DNA from: Mycteria americana
Lineage: Eukaryota; Chordata; Aves; Ciconiiformes; Ciconiidae
DNA: 64,000 nucleotides
Direction: 5' to 3'
Assembly: GCF_035582795.1 (NCBI RefSeq)
Contig: NC_134365.1
Location: 40,094,135-40,158,134 of the forward strand
The translations under genes were made by a program, and so were the position numbers. Below the pieces are notes generated by a model that ran no database searches, was not told where the DNA came from, and was given only the letters and a program-made list of their open reading frames with translations. Of this stretch, positions 38,401 to 47,400 are shown piece by piece. Positions within the stretch are counted from its first letter, which is position 1, and every line of letters begins with the position of its first letter.

Positions 38401-38705
38401 AGATATTTCTCTTGTATCCTTTTTTGATGAAATCGATACTCATAAACAGAATACAAAACTGCCATGCGGATAGCTTGTATTTTGAAGAAGAATTTAATGA
38501 AGTAATTTCTTTTAGAAGACGTGAGCGATCCAGAGAGAGGGACCACAGTAGGTCACGAGAAAAAAGTAGGCGCCACAAATCACGTAGTAGAGATCGTCAT
38601 GATGACTATTATCGGGAAAGAAGCCGTGAAAGAGAGAGGCATCGTGATCGTGACAGAGATCGCGACAGAGAACGAGACAGAGAGAGAGAATATCGTCATC
38701 GTTAA
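20437..38705 (+). CDS. CPSF6: CPSF6, cleavage factor Im 68-kDa subunit (complete coding region, 9 coding exons)
   Basis: CPSF6 is the larger subunit of cleavage factor Im. With NUDT21 (CFIm25) it binds UGUA motifs in nuclear pre-mRNA, enhances cleavage and polyadenylation and influences poly(A)-site choice. Joining exons 20437-20496, 28906-29115, 31039-31142, 31901-32046, 32787-32960, 34068-34572, 36886-37001, 37335-37488 and 38516-38705 gives one open frame of 552 codons plus TAA; the human main isoform is 551 residues. Seen in order: acidic N-terminus starting [15 protein letters not shown]; an RRM at about 81-161 with RNP2 IALYIG (81-86) and RNP1 KGFALVGV (124-131); an RGRGR patch; a proline/glycine-rich region (about 210-400) with the FPGQPFG motif (F284-G285), the family's known FG-pocket ligand; a helical segment (about 400-490); and an Arg/Ser-Arg/Glu-Arg/Asp C-terminus (490-552), the transportin-3 cargo type. 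All introns are GT-AG. The alternative 37-residue exon of the long human isoform was not found by eye in intron 5. Confidence 0.97.
20497..28905 (+). other. CPSF6 intron 1
   Basis: This 8.4-kb intron has a GT-AG boundary and begins inside the CpG island. Beyond about 21.1 kb it is AT-rich, with homopolymer tracts (poly-C/poly-T near 23,444-23,490, a T/G tract near 26,945-27,020, a C run at 28,677-28,694). No convincing coding exon or recognised repeat was seen. Confidence 0.9.
28677..28694. repeat. Poly-C run in CPSF6 intron 1
   Basis: Eighteen consecutive C, about 210 nt upstream of exon 2. It is prone to sequencing and replication slippage and could fold as an i-motif, or as G4 on the opposite strand. 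Confidence 0.9.
28906..29115 (+). CDS. CPSF6: CPSF6 coding exon 2
   Basis: Encodes residues 21-90: the acidic N-terminal segment ([15 protein letters not shown]) and the first RRM strand with RNP2, ending in the tryptophan of GNLTW. The acceptor is TTTTAG and the donor TGG|GTAAGT. It is 210 nt long, phase 0 at both ends, so skipping it would keep the frame but destroy the RRM. Confidence 0.95.
29116..31038 (+). other. CPSF6 intron 2
   Basis: This is a 1.9-kb AT-rich intron with donor GTAAGT and acceptor TTTTTCAG. Nothing else was recognised in it. Confidence 0.9.
31039..31142 (+). CDS. CPSF6: CPSF6 coding exon 3
   Basis: Encodes residues 91 to the first two bases of codon 125: WTTDEDL, RRM helix 1 and the strand preceding RNP1. 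The acceptor is TTTTTCAG and the donor GG|GTAAGA. It is 104 nt and not a multiple of 3, so skipping it would frameshift. Confidence 0.95.
31143..31900 (+). other. CPSF6 intron 3
   Basis: This 758-nt intron lies between two frame-shifting RRM exons and has a strong T-rich 3' splice site. A 105-codon open frame spans its 3' part and exon 4 but is simply intron read-through. Confidence 0.9.
31901..32046 (+). CDS. CPSF6: CPSF6 coding exon 4
   Basis: Encodes residues 125-173 plus one base: the RNP1 strand (GFALVGVG), RRM helix 2 and the following conserved stretch ending QSRK. It has a strong polypyrimidine tract and TTTCAG acceptor; the donor is AAAA|GTAAGC. It is 146 nt long. Confidence 0.95.
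32047..32786 (+). other. CPSF6 intron 4
   Basis: This 740-nt GT-AG intron holds open frames of up to 89 codons at 32,426-32,752 on both strands. They match no family I know and look like chance. Confidence 0.9.
32787..32960 (+). CDS. CPSF6: CPSF6 coding exon 5
   Basis: Encodes residues 174-231 plus one base: [12 protein letters not shown], the basic NRGRGR patch, and the beginning of the Pro/Gly-rich region ending PPPPFP. The acceptor is TTGCAG and the donor CCCAG|GTATAA. The GTATAA donor is weaker than its neighbours; this junction is where the long human isoform inserts an extra exon. Confidence 0.94.
32961..34067 (+). other. CPSF6 intron 5
   Basis: This 1.1-kb intron is where the long human isoform carries an alternative 37-residue exon. 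No stretch resembling that exon was seen. A possible 33/35-nt Pro/Gly-coding pseudo-exon at 33,886 is described in the findings. Confidence 0.88.
34068..34572 (+). CDS. CPSF6: CPSF6 coding exon 6 (proline/glycine-rich)
   Basis: Encodes residues 232-399 plus two bases, almost all low-complexity Pro/Gly with PPGPPGPP runs. FG motif residues F284 and G285 are coded at 34223-34228. The exon continues to [18 protein letters not shown]. The acceptor sits behind a long T-rich tract (ATTTTAG) and the donor is AG|GTGAGT. At 505 nt it is the largest coding exon. It is C-rich on this strand, so antisense Trp-rich and acidic ORFs over it are shadows. Confidence 0.95.
34573..36885 (+). other. CPSF6 intron 6
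   Basis: This 2.3-kb AT-rich intron contains a C-rich run at about 35,540-35,558. No other gene or recognised repeat was seen. Confidence 0.88.
36886..37001 (+). CDS. CPSF6: CPSF6 coding exon 7
   Basis: Completes codon 400 and encodes residues to 438 plus one base: [20 protein letters not shown] and the start of the Ser/Ala-rich helix. The acceptor is TTGCAG and the donor G|GTTAGT, whose T at +3 makes it the weakest donor of the gene. It is 116 nt long. Confidence 0.94.
37002..37334 (+). other. CPSF6 intron 7
   Basis: This 333-nt intron has a GTTAGT donor and TTTTCAG acceptor. Nothing else was recognised. Confidence 0.88.
37335..37488 (+). CDS. CPSF6: CPSF6 coding exon 8
   Basis: Encodes residues 439-489 plus two bases: [20 protein letters not shown] through [19 protein letters not shown]. 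The segment looks helical and is highly conserved. The acceptor is TTTTCAG and the donor CCAG|GTAAAA. It is 154 nt long. Confidence 0.94.
37489..38515 (+). other. CPSF6 intron 8
   Basis: This 1.0-kb intron ends at the TTTTAGAAG tandem acceptor. The frame is open for some 30 codons before the acceptor, which is read-through and not coding. Confidence 0.88.
38516..38705 (+). CDS. CPSF6: CPSF6 coding exon 9 (RS-like C-terminus, stop codon)
   Basis: Encodes residues 490-552: an RS-like domain built from RSRERD, SREKSRR and long RD/RE runs ending EYRHR, then TAA at 38703-38705. The exon continues for five 3'UTR bases to a GTGAGC donor at 38711. Because that junction is only 5 nt past the stop it should not trigger nonsense-mediated decay. 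The acceptor is a TAGAAG tandem: use of the second AG (38517-38518) would start the exon at 38519 and drop one arginine. Confidence 0.94.
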
Positions 38706-38710
38706 AGAAG

Positions 38711-38851
38711 GTGAGCATTTGTTTCATGTTCTTGAACTTTACTGTTACTGACTTACTAAAAGTAACTACTCTAGGTTTGGGATTATTTACACCATTAATA
38801 TCTGCATTTAAATGGTCCTGCAGTATGTACTGAATCACTTTCTTCTTGCAG
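38711..38851 (+). other. CPSF6 intron 9 (within the 3'UTR)
   Basis: This 141-nt intron lies wholly in the 3'UTR, with donor GTGAGC and acceptor CTTCTTGCAG. Retaining it would leave the protein unchanged but alter the 3'UTR. Confidence 0.75.
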
Positions 38852-40978
38852 CATCTGACATGAACGTAGGTAAGTAATGACAGGTAACTGGTCTTGGAAG
38901 GGAGGGAGTATTTGTGTGATTAACTTCTGCAGTTTGCATGCTGCCTTTTTAATTTTAGGTGGTATTAATATTTGCAGTTTTTATGAAATGCAATTAAACC
39001 AATTCTTAAAAAAGCAGTAAGACAGACTGGTAAGTCTGCTCTCTTTGTAATCTTAGAAGATTATATTAAATTTATGGTTGTATTTCTTATTTGTATTTTA
39101 AAATACTGATTTTGTATTTTAAAAACTACTTGTGTAACGACTGCAGCATTGAGTCCTTCATATGTCGTGTGTGGATTATTTCAATTTAGGGAACAAATGT
39201 ACATACAGTTGCTGTCCTTGCACAAGTAGGGCGTTGTTTTTGTTTTGTTTTGTGTTTTTTTTTCTTTTCCAGTGAGTTTTACTCAAATTCAGGAAATATA
39301 GCCAGACTTTGCTCTTTAATTTATGAAATATGACCTGTCAGTATCTTCTGCCTTCTAGGTAAATTCAGGTGTTATCTTCAATAAGATTTATGATCAGTTG
39401 TTCCCCACCACCCTGATGTTTCATTCCCTCCCCCCTCTGATAGTAAAGTCATTTTCTGAAGACTAGTAAACAAATGTATGACATAAGGATTGTTTCTTTT
39501 CTGGTTGTTCACAAACTAATGTGTTATTTTATTTCGTATATCTGCAGTCTTGCATGCATCAAATGTCTAGATAGCTACAGAGTAGCATGCTAAATAATAA
39601 ATACTACTTTTTTCAGTGTACTGCTGAGAGCTTTAAAATACATAGAAATGTTCATCACGTTATATAATGTACCATTTTGAGGATTGGGAATTCAAGCTAC
39701 CCATGATTCCTTATATTTGACAATTGGGAGAAACCCTACCTATTAGTTTCTCTGCAGTAGTCTTTTTTTCCCTTTTTAGAAGAATTTCCCACTACATCTA
39801 CACTAAAATTGAAGCTTGCAGACTTGCCTGTCTGCCCAGCTTCCATTTCATTTAGTTTCCAGATTTGCATGTGGTATTTGTTCATGGAAGTTAATTTACA
39901 GCAGTTAAATAGAGCAAACCTTTTTAGAAATCATATAAAATGTAGTGTACTCCTAAGTGAAAACATAATTTTGTGTTAGTTAAATTTCAGTTTTTCAGTC
40001 AGGCTTTTGTGTCACTGACTCCTTTGGGAGAGAACAAATTCTGATACTAAATGCTCTAGTCTGTTGAGTATTAAGTGGGATGTTGTTTTGGGTTCATATA
40101 CTGACAGGGACACACAAAGCAGCAGTCAACCTAGAGAAGGGGAGTCAAAGGCTTAAGCAGGAAGGTGAAACGTGGCAGCTGAAATAAAGTTGGCAGTATA
40201 TATCTGTTAATGCCACTTTTTGTCATAAAAAATGGATTGGTAGAAATATTTCTGCAATTGCATAAAATAGCAAATGTGGTTCTTAATTGTGCAATATCAG
40301 AACATAAAAATATAGATTTAACAAAAGGAAATGTAGTTTCTTTTGTTGAACTAGATTTTTACCTTTTATGATAAATATTTGTGATATTTGCAAATAGTTG
40401 TTATTATTAGGAGGTAGTCATTGAGCTGAGTGATGGATGCCTTTCCAGAGTGTTTTCTTTCCAGTGGAGATTAGCAAGCCATACTAAAAATTGTTAATAA
40501 CCTGGAATTTAAGATGAAGTATGCCAAGGGTAAAAAAAAAATATATATATCTAGCTTTAATTTTTGTGTATTTAGTGTTGTGCATATAGATACGGAGTTT
40601 CTGTACCAAGTACAGGTTCCCTACCCTGTCACCCCAAGAAAACATATCAAATAGCATTAGGTTGCATTTTATAATTTTCAAAGCACAATTTTAAAATGGG
40701 ACTGTGGTTTCAGTCTCAGCTCAGGTGGGATTTATATATGCAACTTCCTTCAACTTTGTTGTGTGCTGGGACTTCTCTTTTCTTTCAGGGGGGTTGCATA
40801 GGTAAGATTCCCTTGTGGAAAGAAGAAAATAGGTGCTAAATACTTGATTTAAAGGGCAAATTTAGTATTCTGCATGTAAATGAAAGCATTTGGTATTTTT
40901 TTAAAGTTAAGTTGTAAACATTTTGTCTCGTTGCTGTCTTAACAAAGAAGGGCTTTATTGTAGTTTTGTTTTTATATC

Positions 40979-40981
<3 letters not shown>

Positions 40982-41016
<35 letters not shown>
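40982..41016. repeat. (AC)n microsatellite in the CPSF6 3'UTR
   Basis: About 17 uninterrupted CA units. It lies upstream of the proximal poly(A) cluster and is likely length-polymorphic. Confidence 0.95.
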
Positions 41017-41020
<4 letters not shown>

Positions 41021-41426
41021 AAATACAGTTTTATCTCCTGGTTTGTATGTTTCATTTTCACTAAGATGTATGTTGCCATACATTTTTTGTTTCGTTCTTT
41101 ACATTGATTAATATTCATAAACGGATTTAACAGTCTCAGTCATTTAATAAATATCAGCAGTGCTGAAAAGAGTTACTCCCCATATTACTGTGTTTTGCCA
41201 GATAACATGAAGTTGCCTCTGTGCCTGCAACCTATGAATGGCACCTATACTTCTCCTTGTTGTGTACCTATAGTCATAACTGTGATACTGTACTGGCATT
41301 TTTTTTGAAGTGTTACACATCTAGTTTAGAAGGATTTTAAAGGTCCATTGTGAACATTTTTGTATACAGTGAAAATCAGTTTGTACTGTATTACATTTAT
41401 AGAGATGGGTTAAATTGGAATAACTT

Positions 41427-41450
41427 AATAAATGTGTTTATAATAATAAA
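41427..41450 (+). promoter_or_regulatory. Proximal CPSF6 poly(A) signal pair (two AATAAA)
   Basis: AATAAA occurs at 41,427-41,432 and again at 41,445-41,450. Three TGTA motifs lie upstream at 41,361, 41,382 and 41,387, and a T/GT-rich stretch lies downstream. This is the canonical layout of a CFIm-dependent poly(A) site. Confidence 0.6.
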
Positions 41451-44400
41451 ACTCTATTAAAAAGTTCAGATGTACCATAGCAGGTATTTACACTTCTGTT
41501 TGTACACTTCATGATTTAAAATTAAATTCTTGCAAGATTTTGTGCCTTCACTTGAGTAAGGCTTCATGTACATTGATAATCCATTCTACAGAATTACTAT
41601 AAACTGAATGTTTCCTTGAAACACCTTGCCTTTGCTTGTAGAAAGCCTATAGATATAAAAGAGAAAAATAGATTTAAGACAAATGTCTAACTTGTATTAG
41701 TCAAGAAAACTAAGAATCCAATAGAATGATATTTAGAAGGATTAACAGCAAAATTAATGTGTACAAACAGAATAGTAATGGAACTTCATCAGCATGAGTC
41801 CTGACTCTTTTTTTAGACAGATCTTTTTTTAGTTTAACTGATACTCAGTGATGTATTTCTAGCTGACACATTGTCCCAATCTTAATCTGTCTGAATTTCT
41901 ATAACTGCTGAATGTTAAGTTTTCATTTTATGTTTTTGTTATTGGGTTGATTGATTATTTCCTATTTAAACTGGATTTGGACTGAATTGCAAAGACAAAA
42001 ACACACTAACATTGTAACAGTTGATATGTATGTAGACTTTGTACTCCATATTTCATGTTTTTTCTCTGATTTTTCTGCTCTCAAACCACTGTAAGCAAAA
42101 TAATTTAAAGTCTAATGTACTTCTGAGGCTCATATCCTTCTTCAAAAACTGCTCTCAGCTCTCTCTGAAATAGTTTCAGCTTTGGAGTGATCTAAGAACT
42201 AACGTGGTTGGATTTTTTTTTTTGTGTCAGTAGGAGGGGAAATGTTACTGATAGTTTAAGTAATATTCATTATATTTTTGCTTGTATAAGTAGGAACTGT
42301 CCTCTAACAGTGTGTTACCAACCACTTAAATACCAAGCGAAGTATTAAATTAGTCTTTTAAGAAACCTTGTAAATTAATAGGAAAATGCCTATTTTTGTA
42401 TGTTATTTTAATAATAAGCTTCTAGTTAATAACGGAATTTTGAGTGAATCATGTGGTAGCATTGTTCAAGACCTGGGTATATGTACCTCTCTAGTATTAT
42501 TTCAGATCTTAGTATTAAGCTATTATAAACATTATTTACCTAATCTCTCTTTTTTAAAATGTGTATTTTTGAGGAAGCACATATGTGGAGCTGGCACTAT
42601 TCTGTTGCATCTAGCATTCATCAGAGAAATCATGCTTTGTGCATCTGATTCAGTATTTGAAATCCACCACAGAGTGAAAGAGGCAAGCAGTGCCACTGTT
42701 TTATGTGCTTCTTAAAGTCTATTTTATGGCTACTCTGGTGCTTTACGGAAATACATAGTTTGTTTCTTAATGTTCAGTGATTTTTCTCATTTTCTTGAGG
42801 GTGATAAGATGATTCGAAAAACAATCTTATGCTACTGTTTATTTTCAAATGCATAATTGCATAACTTTTATTATTTTTTTCCATTAAGAATGGTGCTGTA
42901 ATTTTGTGGTATTCTGAGGTGTCTTTAGACACACTTACATTTTTGTGTTCCACACATCCTGTGCTTTTTTCTTTTGTTTGTGAAATCACTAGTTTTGAAA
43001 AATTTGAGCTGTGTGAAAGTTCCCCAAGAAACTTTAAGGCTTTATAGCATTTGAAACATAAAGAAGTTACTTGCAAATGAAAATGTTGGTTTGATGCAGT
43101 GTTCTCCAAAGAATGAACAAATTCAGGTTTTTTTTTTCCTTTTGCTCATTGTGGTTTGAGAACTAAGATTTCTTTTTACAAAAAAAAGAGAGAAATGAGA
43201 GAGAGAGATTCATTTTTATGTTTTCCTGTGGCAGCCTGATCTACCTTTTTGTGTCTTCCTCATATATTAATGTGAAAGATACTTGCCAATAATTCACATC
43301 TTTTTAATTTGTAAACTAAAGATTGAGTTTTCTGAACACACCTTTCTGTTCATCAGTTATTTTTGGTGAATAGACAGGCTGGGATAGTAGGAGAAAGACA
43401 TATGATGAATGAAACTAGTTTGGGAGCGTTCTTTTTCTTCCCGTGTAAAATTATTTATAAAATCGGGAAATTGTTCTGGTGTTGATCTTAAATTATACAG
43501 TAAGATTGAACAAAGATATCAGGTAAGTACACTAATAACAGGGGAAAAAATATGCAACAAATGGAAGAAGGTGCTAGTGGTGGTAAAATAGTCTGTTTGT
43601 ACATGTATGATGAACAGAATCACATATGTATCAGTTTACATGCAGAAAGACAAATATAGAGTCAAGTTTGAAACTCCTTTCTGACTGTGTTATAGCTAAA
43701 GCATCACAGTATTTGGAGGTTTGATGTTCTGGAATGTAGGTTAAGTTAAAACAAATTTTGGCTTTCAAGCTGATACTTTCTGTGGGATTTTTGCTTTGTG
43801 TATTTTTTTTTTAATGTATAGAATAAAATAAAGGAGAATTACATGAAGTAATTCTTAGGAGCTATTAGGATATAATGACAAATGTGTATCATGCATTTTA
43901 CTGAAATGTGAACATGTTGAGAGATTGAAATTCAATCCCTGAAAAAAATCAAATTACTACACTAACTAAACTTGATGGGTGTATGCACATACAGCTTTAA
44001 ACTATTGTAGAATTTTCACACTTCTAAAAGCTGTTAAAGCCTTTATATGCTTATTTGGATAATTGGAATTAAAGGAAAAAATTAGAGTTGCTACTGCAAG
44101 ATGCGTTATATGTAAGAAATCTATTGGTTTTTGTTGTAAGAGTCTGTCTTTGTGAAAACAATGCTCAAGTTGCATCTTGCATAAATACAAAAATGTTTGA
44201 TCACTTAAGTTCTGGGATTTCATTTGTGAAATGTTCTGGCATAAAACCCTATCTTTTAAACCACAGAATAACTATTTAACAGATAAGTCTGAAATTTGGG
44301 GTTTATTAGTAGAAGTGCTGAGAAACTGATTGCTGTATGGTGTTAAATTGTACAAACCTAACACATGCTTGGGACGGATAGCTTATGTGAGCTTGAGGCA

Positions 44401-47400
44401 GATGGAAAACAGCATTGCCAAGAAGTACTGACTAGAGATTTAATCTTTTTGGGGTTTTTTTTAAGTTGTTTCTTACTTCAATATTCTGCTTGCCTGTAGA
44501 ATACTGAAAAGGGCTGAGCATGAAGGTATAATCCATACAGATTTATTTCTTCCTTTTGGAACCACAAAGGTTTCTGGTTTTGCCAAGATATAGTGGCAGA
44601 ATACTTGGAACAAAAATGTACACCACTTTGGATTTTAGTTGGTCATGTTTTTGAAAATGAAGGTTCAGTGCGGTGCTGACAATCCTAAGAGCCCTATATT
44701 GAAAAGCATGAATCCAAAGTCCGGTTTGTCATGCACTCTTTAAAGTTCCTGTAGTTCCATAAGTACCCTTACAAATCTAGCAAATTATTCCCAGGAACTG
44801 AAGCTTTCTTATGCTAGTATTAGAAATCGTATATATGGTGCTTTGGATCTGTTAACTGTCGCCACAGAAGTGATAAAGATCCATAATTCTTGCCGCAGCA
44901 ATTGTGTGATGAGAGCAGCAAATTCTGACATGCAGTCTCACAGCTGTCATATACTTACTTTCTCCACTGAAAAACTGAGATTCTCCCCTGTCTGTCTGTG
45001 CTAACTTAGCTCGCAACTCTGAACACATCTTCTTGTGGAGGCAGCACTTTGTCACTTTGCTACTAATTAATTTTAAAAGTACATAACACCTATGGAAATT
45101 TTGGTCTCTGGGGAAGGAACTTCCCCAAAAGTAGTCACTGGTTGATACATTCATGCCTTGGGAACAAAGTCTGTGAATAAGAAAAGAAATTCCAGTCACT
45201 GCTTTGGATTTGCATTAGTTTCTGTGCACACTGTAGTGTATAGAGCCAACTTGGTTATATGTTTTTTTTTAAAGTTGTTATTAACAGTCACTTTGAGGAA
45301 GGGAAGAAGAAATGTGTCAATTGTTCATGCAAAAATTGAGTACTTTGTTTTCCCAACTGCTTTGAAATTATTATACTGGTAGAAGAATATTTGACAGCTG
45401 TGTACTGGTGCACGTTCATGAAATTGCTCCTCTAAATGTCTTGTTTTTCAAATGAACAATTTAATGTGTTGGGTTTTTTGAACAATCTGATTTAAACTAT
45501 TTTTGAAATTATTGAATGTTGAAATTGTGAATTATTAATGAAATGAAGATAGCTAATTGTTTTGTAATGGAATTCAACTGAATCCAGTGTATGGAATTAT
45601 ACCATCCCAAGTATTTTGTGAACTCTTACAGTAATTAACTCTGAATGGTGTGGTTCCTTAATTTGCCAAAATAGATGAGAGTAGGAAGTAGGGCTTGGGT
45701 TTTTTTTTTCTAGGGCAAGTAGGTGAGGAAACCTGCAAATCTATATTGTACTGTTTGAAAAGTGGGTTCTTGTGATTAAACTGCAAGCGTGTATTTTTAG
45801 ATGTGTGAAGCCCATCCTGCTTGCCTAGTCTGAAAACTTTGAAGTGCTGGTATCAGATTCTGCGCATTTTTAAATGTTACTGAGCTGTGAGCCATCCACT
45901 TCATTATACAATCAGTGCATTACTTAAATGTCAAACCAGCTTAAAACTTCTGTAAGTGGGCAGGTAAAAATGTAAAAATCTAGTTGTGGCAAAATTACCT
46001 TACGTGCTTGTTCGTTTACTCTTGCAGAATGCATACTTTAGGAAATGTTCTATATAAATGTTTCCATCAGTCACAGGAACAGTAGCTATTTCTTCTTTCA
46101 TCATTTGGTACTTCACCTGTGAAATTTATATTCTTTTAACTTTGTTGTACAACAACATTAACTTTATTTTTAACTATTGTATTAGAAAACTCATGCACAA
46201 ACAAGTAGCTACTGCTTCTGGGTATTTTGTGTTAGTTTACATTATGGTGAAGTAGATGCACGACTTGTGTATGTATAGATAAGCCAACAATTTTCTGTGT
46301 ATTATGGGGACTAGCAAAATCTACATCACAAATTTTGACACATTACAGCTGAAGGAAGAGGAACAGCGTGCAAGGCAAGATACATTCTTCAAGGAAAGAT
46401 GCTTGTCCAGCAGTTTGCTTCATGTGATTGAACTGAGCCTGTAAGGATTCATGGATAAAATGAACAGGAATAGATCTGAATAAAGCAAATCTGCATACAT
46501 GGTAACCAGTAGCTCTTTTACTTTTTTATGTTGCTTAACTGTTTTATTTGAGGGAAACCTGTGTGATTTAAACCTTATAGCTTTTGCAACTTTATTACTG
46601 GTTATATACATTTGGCAATTATAATGTGCAAGCAATTGGAAAAAGTCAAGTAAATGCTTGTTTTTATAGTAGTTTGTTCATGTTAAACTGTTCATATGAT
46701 AATGTCTGTACACAGCACCACTTTGATTACAGTAGATGTAGTGTTGTAATAAACTGTTTAATGGGGCTGATGTGTAAAGCTGTTCAAGTTATTTGATGTT
46801 TACACCTCAGGGAAAGTCTTGTGTTCAGCAATATTTAAAGATAATGTTACAATGAAAACATTGATGCTGTCTTTAAAAACATCGCAATAGTTCTTGCATA
46901 TGCCTCAACCTAATCTTGCATTCAGTGAGTTAAACATACTAATGTTGCTCTCACACATTCAATTTTGATATGAAAATAGGTGGTTACATAAAACCTTTAA
47001 TGCTATTTTGCTTTCTAGCAGTGTTTACCTAGGTGGCTTGTGAATTTGCTAATTGACATATAAAACTGTAAAAACTGCAGCTCTTTGTGGTCTGTTGTTT
47101 GGAGAATAGGTGGTCCCAGGTCTGTGATTTTAGCACACTGAAAATTTTCTCTCATACAGCCTTGATCCTGATTGACACTACAGTTAATATAAATTTAAAC
47201 TGTTCATATGAACTTAAACTGTCCATAATAAGGGGCGGAAAGGTTAGCTTTAAAAAAAAAACAAAAAAAACAAAAACAAAACAAAACAAAACCCTGCAGT
47301 TGTTTACAGTTTTATAGTAATAGTGCTTGTGTGTGTTCCCCCTCCACCCCCCAAGGCCGTAGCAGTCTGTACATAGTTGTATATTAGAAATGTGCCAGAA

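Larger units (their letters stand above)
38852..41475 (+). other. CPSF6: CPSF6 terminal exon: 3'UTR to the proximal poly(A) cluster
   Basis: This non-coding sequence follows the stop codon. It is T-rich, contains an (AC)n microsatellite, and ends near the AATAAA pair at 41,427-41,450. Hexamers also occur at 39,596, 40,183 and 41,146, so shorter 3'UTRs are possible. The 3' limit is inferred from the hexamer cluster, the upstream UGUA motifs and a T/GT-rich stretch downstream (about 41,490-41,510). Confidence 0.6.
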
